From Epiperipatus broadwayi (Eukaryota > Onychophora > Udeonychophora > Euonychophora > Peripatidae): DNA of 64,000 bases. The translations under genes were made by a program, and so were the position numbers. The DNA is taken from positions 7,917,230-7,981,229 of the forward strand of contig JAQFVV010006215.1 in the NCBI GenBank assembly GCA_028023455.1, in the 5' to 3' direction. The notes beneath the pieces are model-generated. The model was given only the letters and a program-made list of their open reading frames with translations. It had not been told where the DNA came from and ran no database searches. Of this stretch, positions 23,900 to 35,560 are shown piece after piece. Numbering within the stretch: position 1 is the stretch's first letter; every line of letters starts with the position of its first letter.

Positions 23900-25601
23900 G
23901 ATAAAGCCAAATTATAATAACACTTTCATAAAACATTTTCTAGTTGCTTTGTGCTTTATAAACAGTTTTAAAATATTTAAAGATATCTTAAAATAATTCT
24001 TATTTTAAGGTGGAATGAATGCAAACAAAGTAGGCATTATCGAGGAGACCTCGCTGGCAGACAAAAGGAAACTTAACTATTATTCAGATGACAGATATTA
24101 TTTTAAATTGGTAAGTTTTAAATGAAAAAATAATTTAAACTGCAAATTAAAAAAAACATGCATTTTAAAATGAGGAATAGGGAAGGGGAAAAATTTCAGT
24201 ATAAATAAATGATCAAACGATAAAAGTAAGATAAATCTAATATTAGTATAATAAGAACAACAGTTACATTATAAAGAAGAATTAAAAACATAAGTAGCAA
24301 AAAGTATTTAGAAAAAAGGTAAGTAATTGTTCATGAGGAGATTCATACAGTTACCGGTCCTTGTTCTTTGGATCCAGTTCCCTTGTCATGGTGGCTTGAT
24401 TAAATATGTGGGGATTTGTCTGGACAAGGAAATGGAAATTATGCAGCATTTTATCGCGAGACATGGCTCACAGTTCAGGTTTCTATTTTGTTGGACATGT
24501 TACGGCATTTTGATGGTTTAGGACCCTGGCGGTAGGCAAAGCTGTTGTGCCTAGCCACCGTACATGGTCACGTCCACCAAATTGATATAAATTTCAACAG
24601 GCCGCATGATTGAAATTAGATCAGTAGGAATAAATTGCTGGAACTCTTCAAAATAGGTTTTGCAATGCTTTCAGAGTCAATCTCTGAATAATAATTTAGA
24701 ATGAATCTCGGTGAATTTCAGCAGAGTTTCTTCAAGAACAAAATTTAAAAGTGAAATCTGAATAATAATTTCAGGAACACATTTGACCGATTTTAACAAC
24801 AAAATCTGATGAAGAACAAACTGCAGAAGAAACAGCACTAGCACCAGTAACAGAACCCAGAGAAATTTTAAAAGTAAAATCTAAATCATCTAAAACACAG
24901 GATCTGCACGAATACGCATAAGAACTCAGAGAGAAAGAACGAACAAACCTAGTCTTTTGTTCTCCTCTCCTTTTTATACATTTTCAGGAGCTACCCTTCT
25001 ATTGTTTTGTGTATGATTTTAGATCTTGGTAAGCCCCCTATGCTCCTTTGTTTCAAAGTAACTTTTTCTAAAAATAAACTTTTAATTTCTTATTATAGAT
25101 TTCTGTATTTAACTTTTGAATTTGTATTAATTAAAAAAAGGCCATCTTTAATTTGCCTTGAATGGGCTAATTAATTGAAAACATACCATTTCTTTATAAA
25201 TGCTAGCAGGCTTATTGTAAAATAAAATCATACGCCATATTTTAACAAAATTTAAAAGAAAAATATCTTATTATTTCTTTTAACAAAATAATATTTTATT
25301 TCAACAGAATTTTGCATTAAATCATATATATATATGCTTGATGTTTATATATGTTTGATTAATAAGTTTTAAAAGTAAATTTTAATAGCAATTTAATCTT
25401 AACAGAATTTATTTTAAAAGAAATATTTTAACGCAAATACAAATTTAATTACCGTTAAGTAAGCAAAATGAACGTATTAATTTTAGCTTTAATGCAAAAC
25501 CCTGCTGATACTGGACTATAAACTTAATTCAGGTTTACAATATTAGTTAAGTTTATAGAAGGCTGTGAAGCATGAATCGGATGTCTGGATCCATTGCTTC
25601 A
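23892..25601 (-). repeat. L1 5' LTR
   Basis: About 1.7 kb, direct repeat of 8992-10605. Right edge on the plus strand is GGATCCATTGCTTCA, where the two copies diverge immediately after. Differences between the two copies are scattered single bases and small indels, so the insertion is not recent. Confidence 0.85.
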
Positions 25602-25756
25602 GTATATAAAAATATTTCTTTCAATAAATGGAAGATAATATTATGAATTATTCAATTATTAACTCTATTACATGTTCTAATAATTATAATAAAGCATGCA
25701 AAAAAAGTTAATTCTATATTAATATAGTACTTAATTTTGAAATCAAACTATTGATT

Positions 25757-26045
25757 AAAACTCAGACTTTCACACGACCCTCAACTCTCCATGCCATCTT
25801 ATACTGCTGACCCACCTGATCACACACATGTTGAAAAGATAAATAATCACCAATATATTTATTTTGTGCTAAACCAGCACTTATTAGTTGGTCCATTACC
25901 ATCTCCACATATATACAGGCAGTGCTCAGCTTTATATTAAGATAACCAATCTTCATACTTGAAAGGACAGGCTTTACACTACTCCAACCCACAAATCTTC
26001 AGCCTTCCATTTCATTGAAAATCTGATGGAACGTTCAAAGTCCAT
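25757..26045 (-). repeat. Family-S interspersed repeat, copy 2
   Basis: Inverted relative to the 29 and 38 kb copies and well matched to them. The minus-strand 76-codon frame here (25762-25992) is a by-product of the repeat and is not kept in other copies. Confidence 0.8.
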
Positions 26046-27230
26046 GTTAGTGTCACATATATTACATATTATAACAGTCTATGGAATCTCCCTAACCTAA
26101 TTTGCCATACCAGGGCGCCACTAGGCTATTTGAACCTCGAAAATTTATATTGTAGGCAGATACGCATGGGAGAGGTTATCTTTTATCGAACCGAAAGCCC
26201 CAGTCACTAGTTCTGAGAGAAGCTTGCTTAAAGAATCGCACTGTATATTCAAATTTCTAATTCTTAATTTTAAATATTAATAAAATATATAAAATAAATT
26301 ACTGCCAAAATTTAATTAAACAAAACATTTTATTATTACGCACACACACTTTAAAAGGAAAATTCTGAAAATTAACGTGTAAATATGTTTGATTTGAATT
26401 ATATTATATGCACAGATGGAAGCACATAATAGATTTTACAATATGAAAGAGTGAATATGCTACATAGATTACGCATATAATCATTCCACTTCCTTTTAAC
26501 CTTAGGCTAAAATCTCATGTTTAAATCAAAAGTAGCTTATATATCAATGTGAACAATGCAAAATGAGATTATTAGTATAACAACCATGCTAACAGGAATT
26601 TACATCTGTAGCATGATATCATTTGAGAAATAAAGAATCGTGGTGGGAAGGAATGAGCATCTTCCCCATGATCATTAATAAACCTCACCAACAGACATGA
26701 ATGATACATGCCCAATTGGTGATATAAAAAAAAGGCAAAATTATTTGAAATATATATACGAGATACTCTGCAAATGGGGATAGCGAACTTTGCCAGCTTA
26801 TTGTTCCAACCAGAGTAGGAAATATGTCTATGACCATTGACAACATGATGGTTACACTTTTGAGCCATACATTCAGGTGGGTATTATGCCCTGTAGGCTA
26901 ACACGGTACAAGGAAACGAATATCCAATGGACCTACTCAGATTACATTGACATAAAACATCTGTACATCTATCCAACAGCACCTATTTAACTACAAAACA
27001 ATTAGCCCAATATTTACACATCTTAAACTAATATAATCTTATGAATCTATGCAGCTACTTACGCTTATTTTTAAATGATTAATTTAAAAAATTTACAAGA
27101 ATGGAATGATATCAAACACATATAATAAATAATTTACAATTTTAGTGAGATAAAAGATTTCTTTTAAAATTAAATGACGTTTAAAATTATTACTTAAAAA
27201 AGTTTGTATTATACAATTAATGTTTATGTT
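26046..27230. other. Mixed-composition DNA, no gene assigned
   Basis: A minus-strand frame of 98 codons (26572-26868, MAQKCNHHVVNGHRHISYSG start) is the longest here outside mobile elements, but I see no domain and no splice context that argues for it. 26100-26230 is GC-richer without a recognisable motif. Confidence 0.35.
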
Positions 27231-27425
27231 TCATTTAAAACAAAAGTTTATACTTTCCAATGCTTTAGGTAAAGTCCATCTTTGCAGTCCTTGACAGAAT
27301 TCAAAGTTCATTTTATTTTGTTCTAGGTGGAGACAAGGTCCATATCTGGCCAGTTTCCAGAAACGCTCACACTCTGGAGACCACCTTAGCTGGTGGAAAC
27401 ATGGATTATTGCTGACCCCTACATT
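27231..27425 (-). CDS. Open frame with non-random residue use, product unknown
   Basis: A 65-codon minus-strand stretch without stops, ending in TGA at 27233-27231. It includes FHQLRWSPECERFWKL and LEQNKMNFEFCQGLQRW. A possible acceptor (TATTGCAG on the minus strand, near 27440) lies just upstream but is followed by an in-frame stop before the open part. Trp/Cys-rich residues in such A/T-rich DNA suggest a decayed exon or transposon piece. No family recognised. Confidence 0.2.
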   Translation of the reverse strand, partial: NVGVSNNPCFHQLRWSPECERFWKLARYGPCLHLEQNKMNFEFCQGLQRWTLPKALESINFCFK

Positions 27426-27439
27426 TTAGTAGTCTGCAA

Positions 27440-28560
27440 TACACTTACAAATATATTTAAAGAGCAATCCAAATCTCAACTTCAAAGTTTTCATTTTATA
27501 TCTTTGTGAATTCTTATCAAATTCCAGGATCGATCTTCCCTGGCTTGACTTTTCTCTGTGGATCATGTGTTTATTTCCATTGTTATTCATCAGCTTTCTT
27601 TAGAGCGGATACTCCTAGTATTTTTTTAAATTTATCTCTTATCTGACTATGCCCAATGGTCTGTTTGCAATTATGTCAATATAGAAAATCATTTCCATTT
27701 TACGATTAAAAATAACTAATTAACAACTTCTTTTTTTCATTCTTTTATATAAAAACAATCTTGTTTTTAGATTTTAAACTTTAAATAATTATATAATTTG
27801 TTTGCAATCTGTGAATTATATATATTTATTTAAATAAAATTATTAAATTCTGATTTTATATTTTTTCCACTTATTTGAAAGTTATGTAAAGGCATATACT
27901 TATTCCATTACAATATATATATATTGAAGCATTTTGCCCATCTGACTAGGTCTCTGTTACACATATAATGTGCAAGTTGATCAAGTTATGCAAAAAGAAG
28001 AAAGTTGTATTTCTATTTCTAAAAACCTAACTATATTTCCTGATCAACTCTACCTAATAATTGTTACGATTTACACTATCGAATCAGTTTTTAATTTATT
28101 TGAAAGGCACCATGATTCTGTAAGAATCCACTGAAATAGTCACATAATTATCTCGCAAATTAAAAAGAAAAATGTTTTTAAAGAATCGGTATTAGATTAC
28201 ACCATAACTTAGAATTATTACCTAAATATTATTATTCCTGGAACTTATTAAACATATTGGCAAAGGTAAATTATATTTTTAAACATCACTAAACTAATAT
28301 TAATAAATTTAATAATTAATAACTATTATTAATAATGTACAAATAAAAAGTTGATATTAGAAATATATATTTTTTTTATTCTAAGAAATTAAAATATTTA
28401 ATGTTAAATTGTTAATTAAATAAAATGGGGAGAACACCCACTAATCCAAACATGAAGCAATTAATAATAAAAAAAAACAGTTAAATAAAATAATTAAAGC
28501 AACTCAATAATGTTCACTTCTTACAATTCATTTCCAAGATCTTGTATAAAGTTCTTTAAA
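27440..28560. other. AT-rich DNA without recognised genes
   Basis: No motif-bearing frame, no repeat shared with the rest of the window. Confidence 0.5.
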
Positions 28561-29010
28561 AGAAAGTTCCTTGAGTATGAAAATTAAAGTCTCTATTGGG
28601 ATTCTATTATAAGCTTATATTTATAAAATGGTTTGTCAACAATTTAGTCACAATCAGGAATAATAATGAGTCATAGCTTACCGGTAAGTTTAGCGAGAAA
28701 GTTGTAGATTACTATGCATAGTTATTTGGGTTAGAATGAGCTCAGCCATTGGTTATAAGTTGATCTTGTGGTCTATTCTCCTAGTCGGAGACAAAGGTTT
28801 TTCTGGTGTCCATCTTCAGGCACAATGTCCACAGAAGCTCCAGTTCACTTCAACATGCAGAATTATTTCAGCATAGGGTGATCCTGGATAGTTTGTTATC
28901 CAGGACCAACTATAGAGAAACAGACAAAACAAGACACTGATCAAACTGGCCTCTCTTTTTATACTCGAGGCCCAGTTTTCAGACTTCTGCACAGTTTTTA
29001 TCATGGCATT
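28561..29010 (-). promoter_or_regulatory. Core-promoter-like block, possibly a solo LTR
   Basis: On the minus strand GTATAAAAAGAG (TATA box, about 28953-28965) is followed roughly 20-25 bases on by GATCAGTGTC, matching the arthropod-type initiator TCAGT. The downstream 350 bp is GC-richer than its surroundings. This layout is common in LTRs of Gypsy and Bel elements. No second LTR lies in the window, so a solo LTR or a genuine gene promoter both remain possible. Confidence 0.35.
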
Positions 29011-29329
29011 TAGGTTTATAATCTTGTACATTTTTTTTATCAGTTTTCAATTACAAAGTTCTCTTTTTTATCAAGTCTTTTGGCCATCTTTAATTAGCTA
29101 AAATATTTTGCTTTTAGCTTATCTAGATTAGTGATTTGTGTGTCTTTTGTTCTCTCCAATTTCACTTTTATTTTTAATTACGTAAAAAAATACGAACGAA
29201 CAATTTAACTTTCATTGTACGTTTTTAAAAAAATAAATTATACTAAAAAAAAAATCTAAATTTACTTTTTTTTTTTAGCTTTTACCAAATGCCAATACGT
29301 ATATTTGTATCATATATAAATAAACGGTA

Positions 29330-29815
29330 CAATATATATGCAGGTTTATGCCTGTATAGTGTATTAATTTACATATTGAAACAGTGCATCAGAGGTTTGC
29401 CCATCCCTCACATATATATGTAGAAAAGGATTATTCTCCTGTACATGAGGGGTCAGAATGATTAAATGTCAACATGGGTATGATGACAACCTTGGCACTA
29501 GTGTGGACTTTGAAAGGCCCATCATCAGATTTTCAATGAAATGGAAGGCTGAAGTGTTGTGGATTTGAGTAGTATGAAGCCTGTCCATTAAAGTATGAAG
29601 ATTGGCTATTTTAATAGAAAGTTGAGCACTGATTGTATATATGTGTGGAGATGGTAATCTGGATCAACTGATGAGTGCTGGTTTAGCACAAAATATTGAT
29701 TATTTATTTTTTCAACATATGTGTGATCAGGTGAGTGAGCAATATGAGATAGCATGGAGAGTTGAGGTCGTGTGAAAGTCTGAGTTCGAATTCCGCATAC
29801 ATTACATATATATAT
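29330..29815 (+). repeat. Family-S interspersed repeat, copy 3
   Basis: Long copy matching 38471-38960. Contains the shared segments TGCCTGTATAGTGTATTAAT, CATCATCAGATTTTCAATGA, and at its 3' end GAGTTCGAATTCC, which resembles a Pol III B box. Ends in an ACATATATATAT stretch that runs into the hairpin at 29815. Confidence 0.85.
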
Positions 29816-29916
29816 ATAATACCAATAATTTATGCTTGTTAGAGAAGTTTCATTTGTTAATGTTAACAAATGAAACTTCTATAACAAGCATAGAAGTGCA
29901 GAATTATTGGTATTAT
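29815..29916. repeat. Near-perfect 100-bp hairpin
   Basis: Inner arms 29831-29860 and 29863-29892 pair over 30 bases with one mismatch and a two-base loop; outer arms 29815-29829 and 29902-29916 pair over 15 bases. Likely a very small palindromic transposon or a cruciform-forming insertion next to the family-S copy. Confidence 0.85.
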
Positions 29917-29970
29917 ATAATTTATGAGGTCAATAAATAAATTTATATATATATATATTGTAACCAATTA

Positions 29971-30345
29971 AAAAAGGAATGAGGGGAGGGGGTGAAGGAA
30001 GAGAAATGAAAAAGAAAAGAAGAAAAATGATGGATGAGAAAAGAAAATGATAAACTAAGAGAGATGAGAGAAGGTGCTAATAGTAACCTATATAAAAGAA
30101 ATGAAGAGATAAAATGAAGATAGGATGGAATGAAGTAGAGATGATGATGAAGAGAGAGATGAGAGATAGAGGAGAAAGATATGAGACGAAGAGAGTGAAC
30201 TATTAGTAGATGAGGAAGATGAAGAAAGTGAAAGAGGGAGATGATGATGAAGAGAAAGTGAACTATTAAAGATGAAAGAAGAAGACTTAGAGAAGAGAAA
30301 AGTGTAAAGAAGAGATGAAGATAAGAAGAGGGAGATGAATAAGAT
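29971..30345 (+). repeat. 375-bp purine-rich (GA) tract
   Basis: Almost only A and G with scattered T, built from GAGA, GATGA and GAAGA words. Likely a decayed (GA/GAT)n microsatellite. Strand asymmetry is extreme compared with every other stretch of the window. Confidence 0.85.
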
Positions 30346-31287
30346 GACAGTAAACTAATCTAGAGACTCTTAACAACTTAACTCAGTGGGGTTACAATAA
30401 ATTTAAGAAAAGAATGATGATCCAGAGATGTATAATCAGATAGAGACCAAATCCAATACCAATGCAAATATAACTATAATGACATATTAATAATCTACCA
30501 CTAAACAATACAAAAGATAATTTTAAAATCATTATTTAATAATTTTAAAATCATTATTTAATAATTATTGGAATCAGTCTACCATCAGATCACACTCTCT
30601 GAATAAGAATAAATTATACTTTGGTGGAAGGACTATCCTAAATTAAAACTAAGAAGGTAACAAGAGTAAACAATCTTAGGGGTTTTAAAACTAAACTCTT
30701 GTGCAAAATAAAAATTTAAGTTGCCTACTAAATAATTGCTAAGATGAATAAACAAGTGAGTGATATCTTGGCTGACCATAAAATAACTGCCTTATTGTTC
30801 AATCATGGAACTATAAACAGAAGAAATATTAATTCAAAAATTAATGAATCAATTTAAATTAATAATGGCCTATTACCCAAGACATTACTCAAGCAAAGAA
30901 AAGGACAAGGGTACTTTTTATGCCATTCCCCATACAGACAACCTACTAAGGACCTAAAATGCAGATGGATTATAAAATTCTAAAATATAAGATGATGATC
31001 GATAATATGCAGCTAATGTAAGATAATGTGCAGCTTTTAAAATAGAAAATAATAAATAATCTTCTGAATCACTAATATTTTTATTTCATTGCATAATCTT
31101 CAGTCTGAGAAGATATAATGATAACTGAAAAATCAATTTATTTATTTTTTAATTTTTTTTTTTTAAATGAGCATTCAATTAAGTATCTGATATGTAATTA
31201 TCTGTTACTGTGATTCAATCTGAGAATCACTTAGATTAGCATGGCTTTATAATTTAAACTAGTATCAAAATATATTTTATATACTTT
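30346..31287. other. AT-rich DNA without recognised genes
   Basis: A 25-bp direct duplication (TTTTAAAATCATTATTTAAT repeated near 30513-30563) is the only structure seen. Confidence 0.5.
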
Positions 31288-31407
31288 ATAATATGTTTAT
31301 GGCCCTTATTCCCAGGAGGCTATAAAGTCACCAACCAAGGCAGCGGTTGGTGGCCGAAGGCGGAGGGTGCTAAGAATCCCCTGATTGTGGACCCAGGCTG
31401 CCATTTG

Positions 31408-32496
31408 ATGACGACTTTTTATTTAGGTACTTACAACTGCAGATCACTTTCAAGTGAAGGAAGATTGCAAGAATTAGAAGAAGAATTGTCTTATATTAAA
31501 TGGGACATTATTGGACTTTGTGAAGTTAGAAGAAAAGGTGAAGAAACAATTGATTTAAAAAGTGGACATATACTCTATTATAAAGGCACACATATTGGAA
31601 ATACAAGTGGAGTAGGATTCATTATAAATAAAAAGTGGAAGAACAATATTGTGGAGATTGATGGTGTATCGGACAGAGTTGCAAGATTAGTTATACAACT
31701 TAATAGCAGATACCAAATGCAGATAATTCAGGTTTATGCCCCAACAAGTTCTCATAGTGATGAAGTAGTAAAAGATTTTTATATGGATGTACAAAAGGCT
31801 TTTGATCAGAGTAAACAACATTTTAAAATTGTTATGGGATACTTTAATGCTAGAATTGGTAGACAAATGAAAGATGAAATTGCTGTAGGTAATTTTGGTT
31901 ATGGTAATAGAAATGAGAGAGGACATAGACTTGTGGAGTTTGCAGAAAAAGAAAAACTTTATATTATGAATTCATTTTTTGAGAAAAATCGTAAAAGGAA
32001 ATGGACATGGAAGCATCCAAATGAAGGTACAGCAGAATTGGATTATATTTTGACTAACAGAAAATACATATTTCAAGATTGTAATATTCTTAATAAATTT
32101 AACACAGGAAGTGATCATCGATTAGTAAGGTGTAAGTTACGTGTTAATGTAAAACTAGAGAGACAAAAATTATTGAGAAAAACAATATTTACAGTTGATA
32201 TTCCTAATCTTCAGAAACATTTTAATGAATTTAAATTAGAACTTACAAATAGGTTTCAAGTGTTAAGAGATTTTGAACATGATTCAGATTTGAATGAAAT
32301 TAATATGAAAATAACTGATACACTTTTAAAAACTGCAACAAAGATAGCTGGTAGAAAAAAGCAGCAATTGACTAATAAAATTTCTACTGAGACTAGAGAA
32401 TTTATAAAGAAAAGAAGGAATATGAAGATATACAAAAATGATGTATTAAAAAGAATTGAATATCTCGAATTTTGTAAAATGGTATGGAAAAGTTGA
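31408..32496 (+). pseudogene. RTE ORF, apurinic/apyrimidinic endonuclease part
   Basis: First ATG is at 31408 (MTTFYLGTYNCRSLSSEG). APE-type motifs in order: TYNCRSL (Asn), IIGLCEVRR (Glu), VYAPTSS, an MGYFNARIG that in the family reads G-D-F-N-A, then TAELDYIL and SDHRLV (catalytic His). The Asp to Tyr change (TAC, 31840-31842) should abolish nicking. The frame ends at 32494-32496 because two bases are missing near 32487 relative to the copies at 19845 and 40970; the RT part continues in another frame. Confidence 0.93.
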
Positions 32497-34220
32497 AAAT
32501 GATATAAGAAAGTATAACTGTGAAATAGCAAGGAAAGCTGTAGAAGAAAATAAAAGTCTCAAGAATGTTAAACAACATTTTGGTATTGGTAGGAAATTTA
32601 TATCTGCAATAAGAAAAAAAGATGGAATTATTACTAAAAAGAGAGATGACATCATGAAATTGGTAGAAAATTTTTATCAAGAATTATATAGTAATAAAGA
32701 ACAAGTACCTCCTATATCTATTACATCTTCCGAATTGCCCAGAATTTTAAACGAAGAAGTGAGACATGCAATTAAATATATGAAGAAAGGAAAGGCTCCA
32801 GGAAATGATGGAATTATAATTGATATATTAAAAGAGGGAGGTGAAGAAATAGAAACAATTTTAGCAAAGTTATATACCAAATGTCTAAATGATAAAGATG
32901 TACCGGAAGATTGGAAGAATGCAGTAATAATATTAATATTTAAAAAAGGTGATAAAGAAGATATTAGAAATTACAGACCTATCAGCCTTTTATCAGTTTT
33001 ATATAAAATTTTTACCAAGAATTACAACTCGTCTACAGAGAACTTTGGATTTCCACCAACCAAGAGAACAAGCTGGATTTAAAAGTGGTTTTAGTACAAT
33101 AGATCATATCCAGGTATTGAGAGAAGTCATAGAAAGGACAAATGAATATGAGTTGTCATTATGTTTTGGATTTGTAGATTATGAAAAGGCATTCGATTCT
33201 ATACACATTTCTTCAGTGATTAACGCATTGGATCATCAAGGTATAGATCCAGGATATTGTCATATTTTAAAGAATATTTATAAAAATGCATCAGCAACAA
33301 TTAGATTACATAATGATACTGGAAAAATCAACATTGAGAAAGGTGTAAGGCAAGATGACTCCATATCTCCAAAACTTTTTACAGCAGTGCTGCAAGAAGT
33401 ATTTTGTGGATTAAAATGGGAAACTAAAGGAACGAAAGTAAATGGAGAGTATTTAAGTCATTTAGATTTTGCAGATGATGTAGTTGTTTTTGCAAATAAT
33501 GCTTCAGAGCTGCAGGAGTTAGCAGATGAAAGTAGAAAAGTAGGACTAAAGATAAATGTTAAAAAGACTAAAGTAATGTTTAATCGATTTGCTCAAAATA
33601 TGAAAATAAAGATTGATTATGAAGAATTAGAAGAAGTTAACAGTTACAAATACCTAGGTCAGATTATTAATACAGATGGAAACATAATAGAGGAAATTAA
33701 TCATAGAATTAAACTTGGTTGGAGTGCTTTTGGTAGAAATAACTTGATACTAAAAGAAAATATGCCTATGTGTTTGAAAAGAATGGTTTTTAGCAAATGT
33801 GTTTTACCAGTTCTTACTTATGGATCTGAGACTTGGACACTTAATAGAAAAGCAATACAGAGACTTCAGACCACTCAAAGGAATATGGAGAGATGTATGT
33901 TGGGAGTAACAAGAAGAGATTGAAAACGCAATGTATGGGTAAGACAACAAACAGGTGTTACTGACCTTATTGAAAAAATTAAAAGATTGAAATGGAGTTG
34001 GGCTGGACATATTGCTAGAAGAAATGATAATAGATGGATAATTGAAATTTTAAACTGGATTCCAAGAGATTGTAAAAGATCCAGAAAGAGACCACATGTG
34101 AGATGGATGGATGAAATAAGAAAATGTGCAGGGGTGTTGTGGAAAAGAGAAGCTAAAGATCGGAGAAGATGGATTAAACTTGGAGAGACCTTCATCCTAC
34201 AGTGGATTGATAATGGTTGA
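32497..34220 (+). pseudogene. RTE ORF, reverse transcriptase and C-terminal part
   Basis: Motifs in order: APGNDGI, NYRPISLLS, FGFVDYEKAFDS, GVRQDDSISPKL (usual form GVRQGD, here Gly to Asp), FADDVVVFA with both catalytic Asp, then VGLKINVKKTKVM, YLGQIINTDG, YGSETWTLNR. A second two-base deletion lies near 33019 and a TGA replaces an Arg codon at 33921-33923 (CGA is kept in the 42155 copy). Beyond it the frame runs on to WSWAGHIARR and ends at 34220. Three lesions in about 900 codons mean a recently dead copy. Confidence 0.93.
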
Positions 34221-34248
34221 TGATGATGATGATGATAATATGTTTATG

Positions 34249-35090
34249 AACTTTTGAATTGAAAATTTTATGAACTGTGGAACTCAAGACAATAATATTT
34301 TTCATATAAAAGTAAAACAAACAGAAACAAAACTTCTTGAAATAACAATAATGTGGTTTATTAAAAACAATATAAAGAAAATATTTACAACAAAATTTCA
34401 TTATAAACATTGCCAATATAGTGCTGGAATCTTTTTACAAATATTTTGACTTTTAAACTATTTTTGATTTACAAAAAATATAAATTTCTCTCTTAAACTC
34501 TTAAAATTGTTTATCTTGATAAACAAAATAGTAAGATAAATAAATATGTAGAAGAGTAAGTAGAGGCTATTTAATACTAAATTCTAATCTCTTTTAACAA
34601 CCAGAGATTTCAAATCTTTAAACTTCAATTAAAATAGACTAAGTTTAATAAGCACAATTCTTTTTTTTATTATTGGCATATTTAATAATATTGTGGTGTT
34701 ATCTAACAATTAGAATAACACACAAATAGGTTTATATTTATAACCCCAAACTTAACAAACGCTAAGCTGGAATAAGCATATATTTTAAAAATATTACTAC
34801 TACTTACACTGACATTACTAATATTATAGCTAGTGATACATTTAAGCAAATTTCTAGCTAACTAAACTAAATTAGATATATGGGCCACTTACTCATCAGA
34901 GGTCATTTACACACTTTAAAATAAATTCTGTCCACATAAAATTATTACCCTAAGTGTTTTAAAATTAAAGATTTAAAAGACTTGCAAATCCAGTGGTGAC
35001 AACTCTGGATGAACATATTAAAATTAGTATGTGTGAATTGCCACTTATACCATATGCATAATTTAACATACTTAAAAATAAATATAAATT
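34249..35090. other. AT-rich DNA without recognised genes
   Basis: No motif-bearing frame or shared repeat. Confidence 0.5.
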
Positions 35091-35560
35091 ATTGTTCGTT
35101 GGCTTGTGGATGATAAAACTATCATTTCAACACAATTCAAACATTGATATACCTATAAGCATTAAAATAGCTAACTACAACCTGAAGAAACAAAGTTCCT
35201 CAAACAAACATCTTGTTATCACATATCTAAAAACAAATGCAACATCACCTACTGTGGTGGAACTAGCATTAATTCATCATGGATGATAGACCAAACTAAG
35301 TACATATATGCTCCGCAGAGCTGAATAAGAATGTGGTAGCTTTCAAAATATCTAACTTTGAGACAGGAAATAGGATGCCTGGACCTTGTCTACAGCGCAT
35401 CAGGAACAATGCACCAGGAAAGATCATTAGGAATACAAATATCTGGGATATAATATCCCTAATAGGAACAAGCACTATCACCTCATGGAAAAGCAATACA
35501 ATAATGATGGAGGACCTTGTCTACTCCATTAAACATACTCTAATTAACAAAGCCTAGCAC
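35091..35560. other. Region with overlapping open frames, nothing assigned
   Basis: Plus-strand frames at 35092-35286 and 35333-35557 and a minus-strand frame at 35296-35496 overlap. Composition is a little GC-richer (GGACCTTGTCTAC occurs twice, near 35382 and 35512). No domain recognised on either strand. Confidence 0.25.

Larger units (their letters stand above)
8992..25601 (-). mobile_element. LTR element L1, Ty3/Gypsy-type, interrupted by family-T element T1
   Basis: Read on the minus strand the order is 5' LTR (25601-23892), about 2 kb leader, gag, protease, RT, RNase H, integrase, then 3' LTR (10605-8992). Both LTRs start TGAAGCAATGGATCC on the minus strand and end near a CA. A short purine stretch (TTGGGAAA) sits directly before the 3' LTR as polypurine tract. 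T1 (15430-21825) is inserted between the leader and gag, which explains the 16.6 kb span; without it the element would be about 10.2 kb. The 5-bp flanks do not form an obvious target-site duplication, so the outer ends are less certain than the internal structure. Confidence 0.8.
31288..34248 (+). mobile_element. Full-length RTE-clade LINE with target-site duplication
   Basis: The 14-bp ATAATATGTTTATG occurs at 31288-31301 and again at 34235-34248, directly flanking the element (31302-34234, 2.9 kb). The element has a GC-rich 5' leader (31302-31407), one long EN-RT coding region and a (TGA)n tail at 34218-34234, as in RTE elements. Other copies in this window (5547, 8187, 19799, 40765, 60378) are fragments of the same family. 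Exact flanks and an almost open frame make it the youngest LINE insertion here. Confidence 0.93.

Noticed and set aside
26572-26868. 98-codon minus-strand ORF as a host gene
   Set aside because: No domain, no splice or poly-A context, and length is within chance for 64 kb of six frames; left as undetermined.
30346-31287. Regulatory region between the purine tract and the RTE
   Set aside because: Only a 25-bp duplication is visible; no motif supports regulation.
32256-32880. Minus-strand open frames opposite the RTE ORF
   Set aside because: Antisense shadows of the EN-RT coding sequence.
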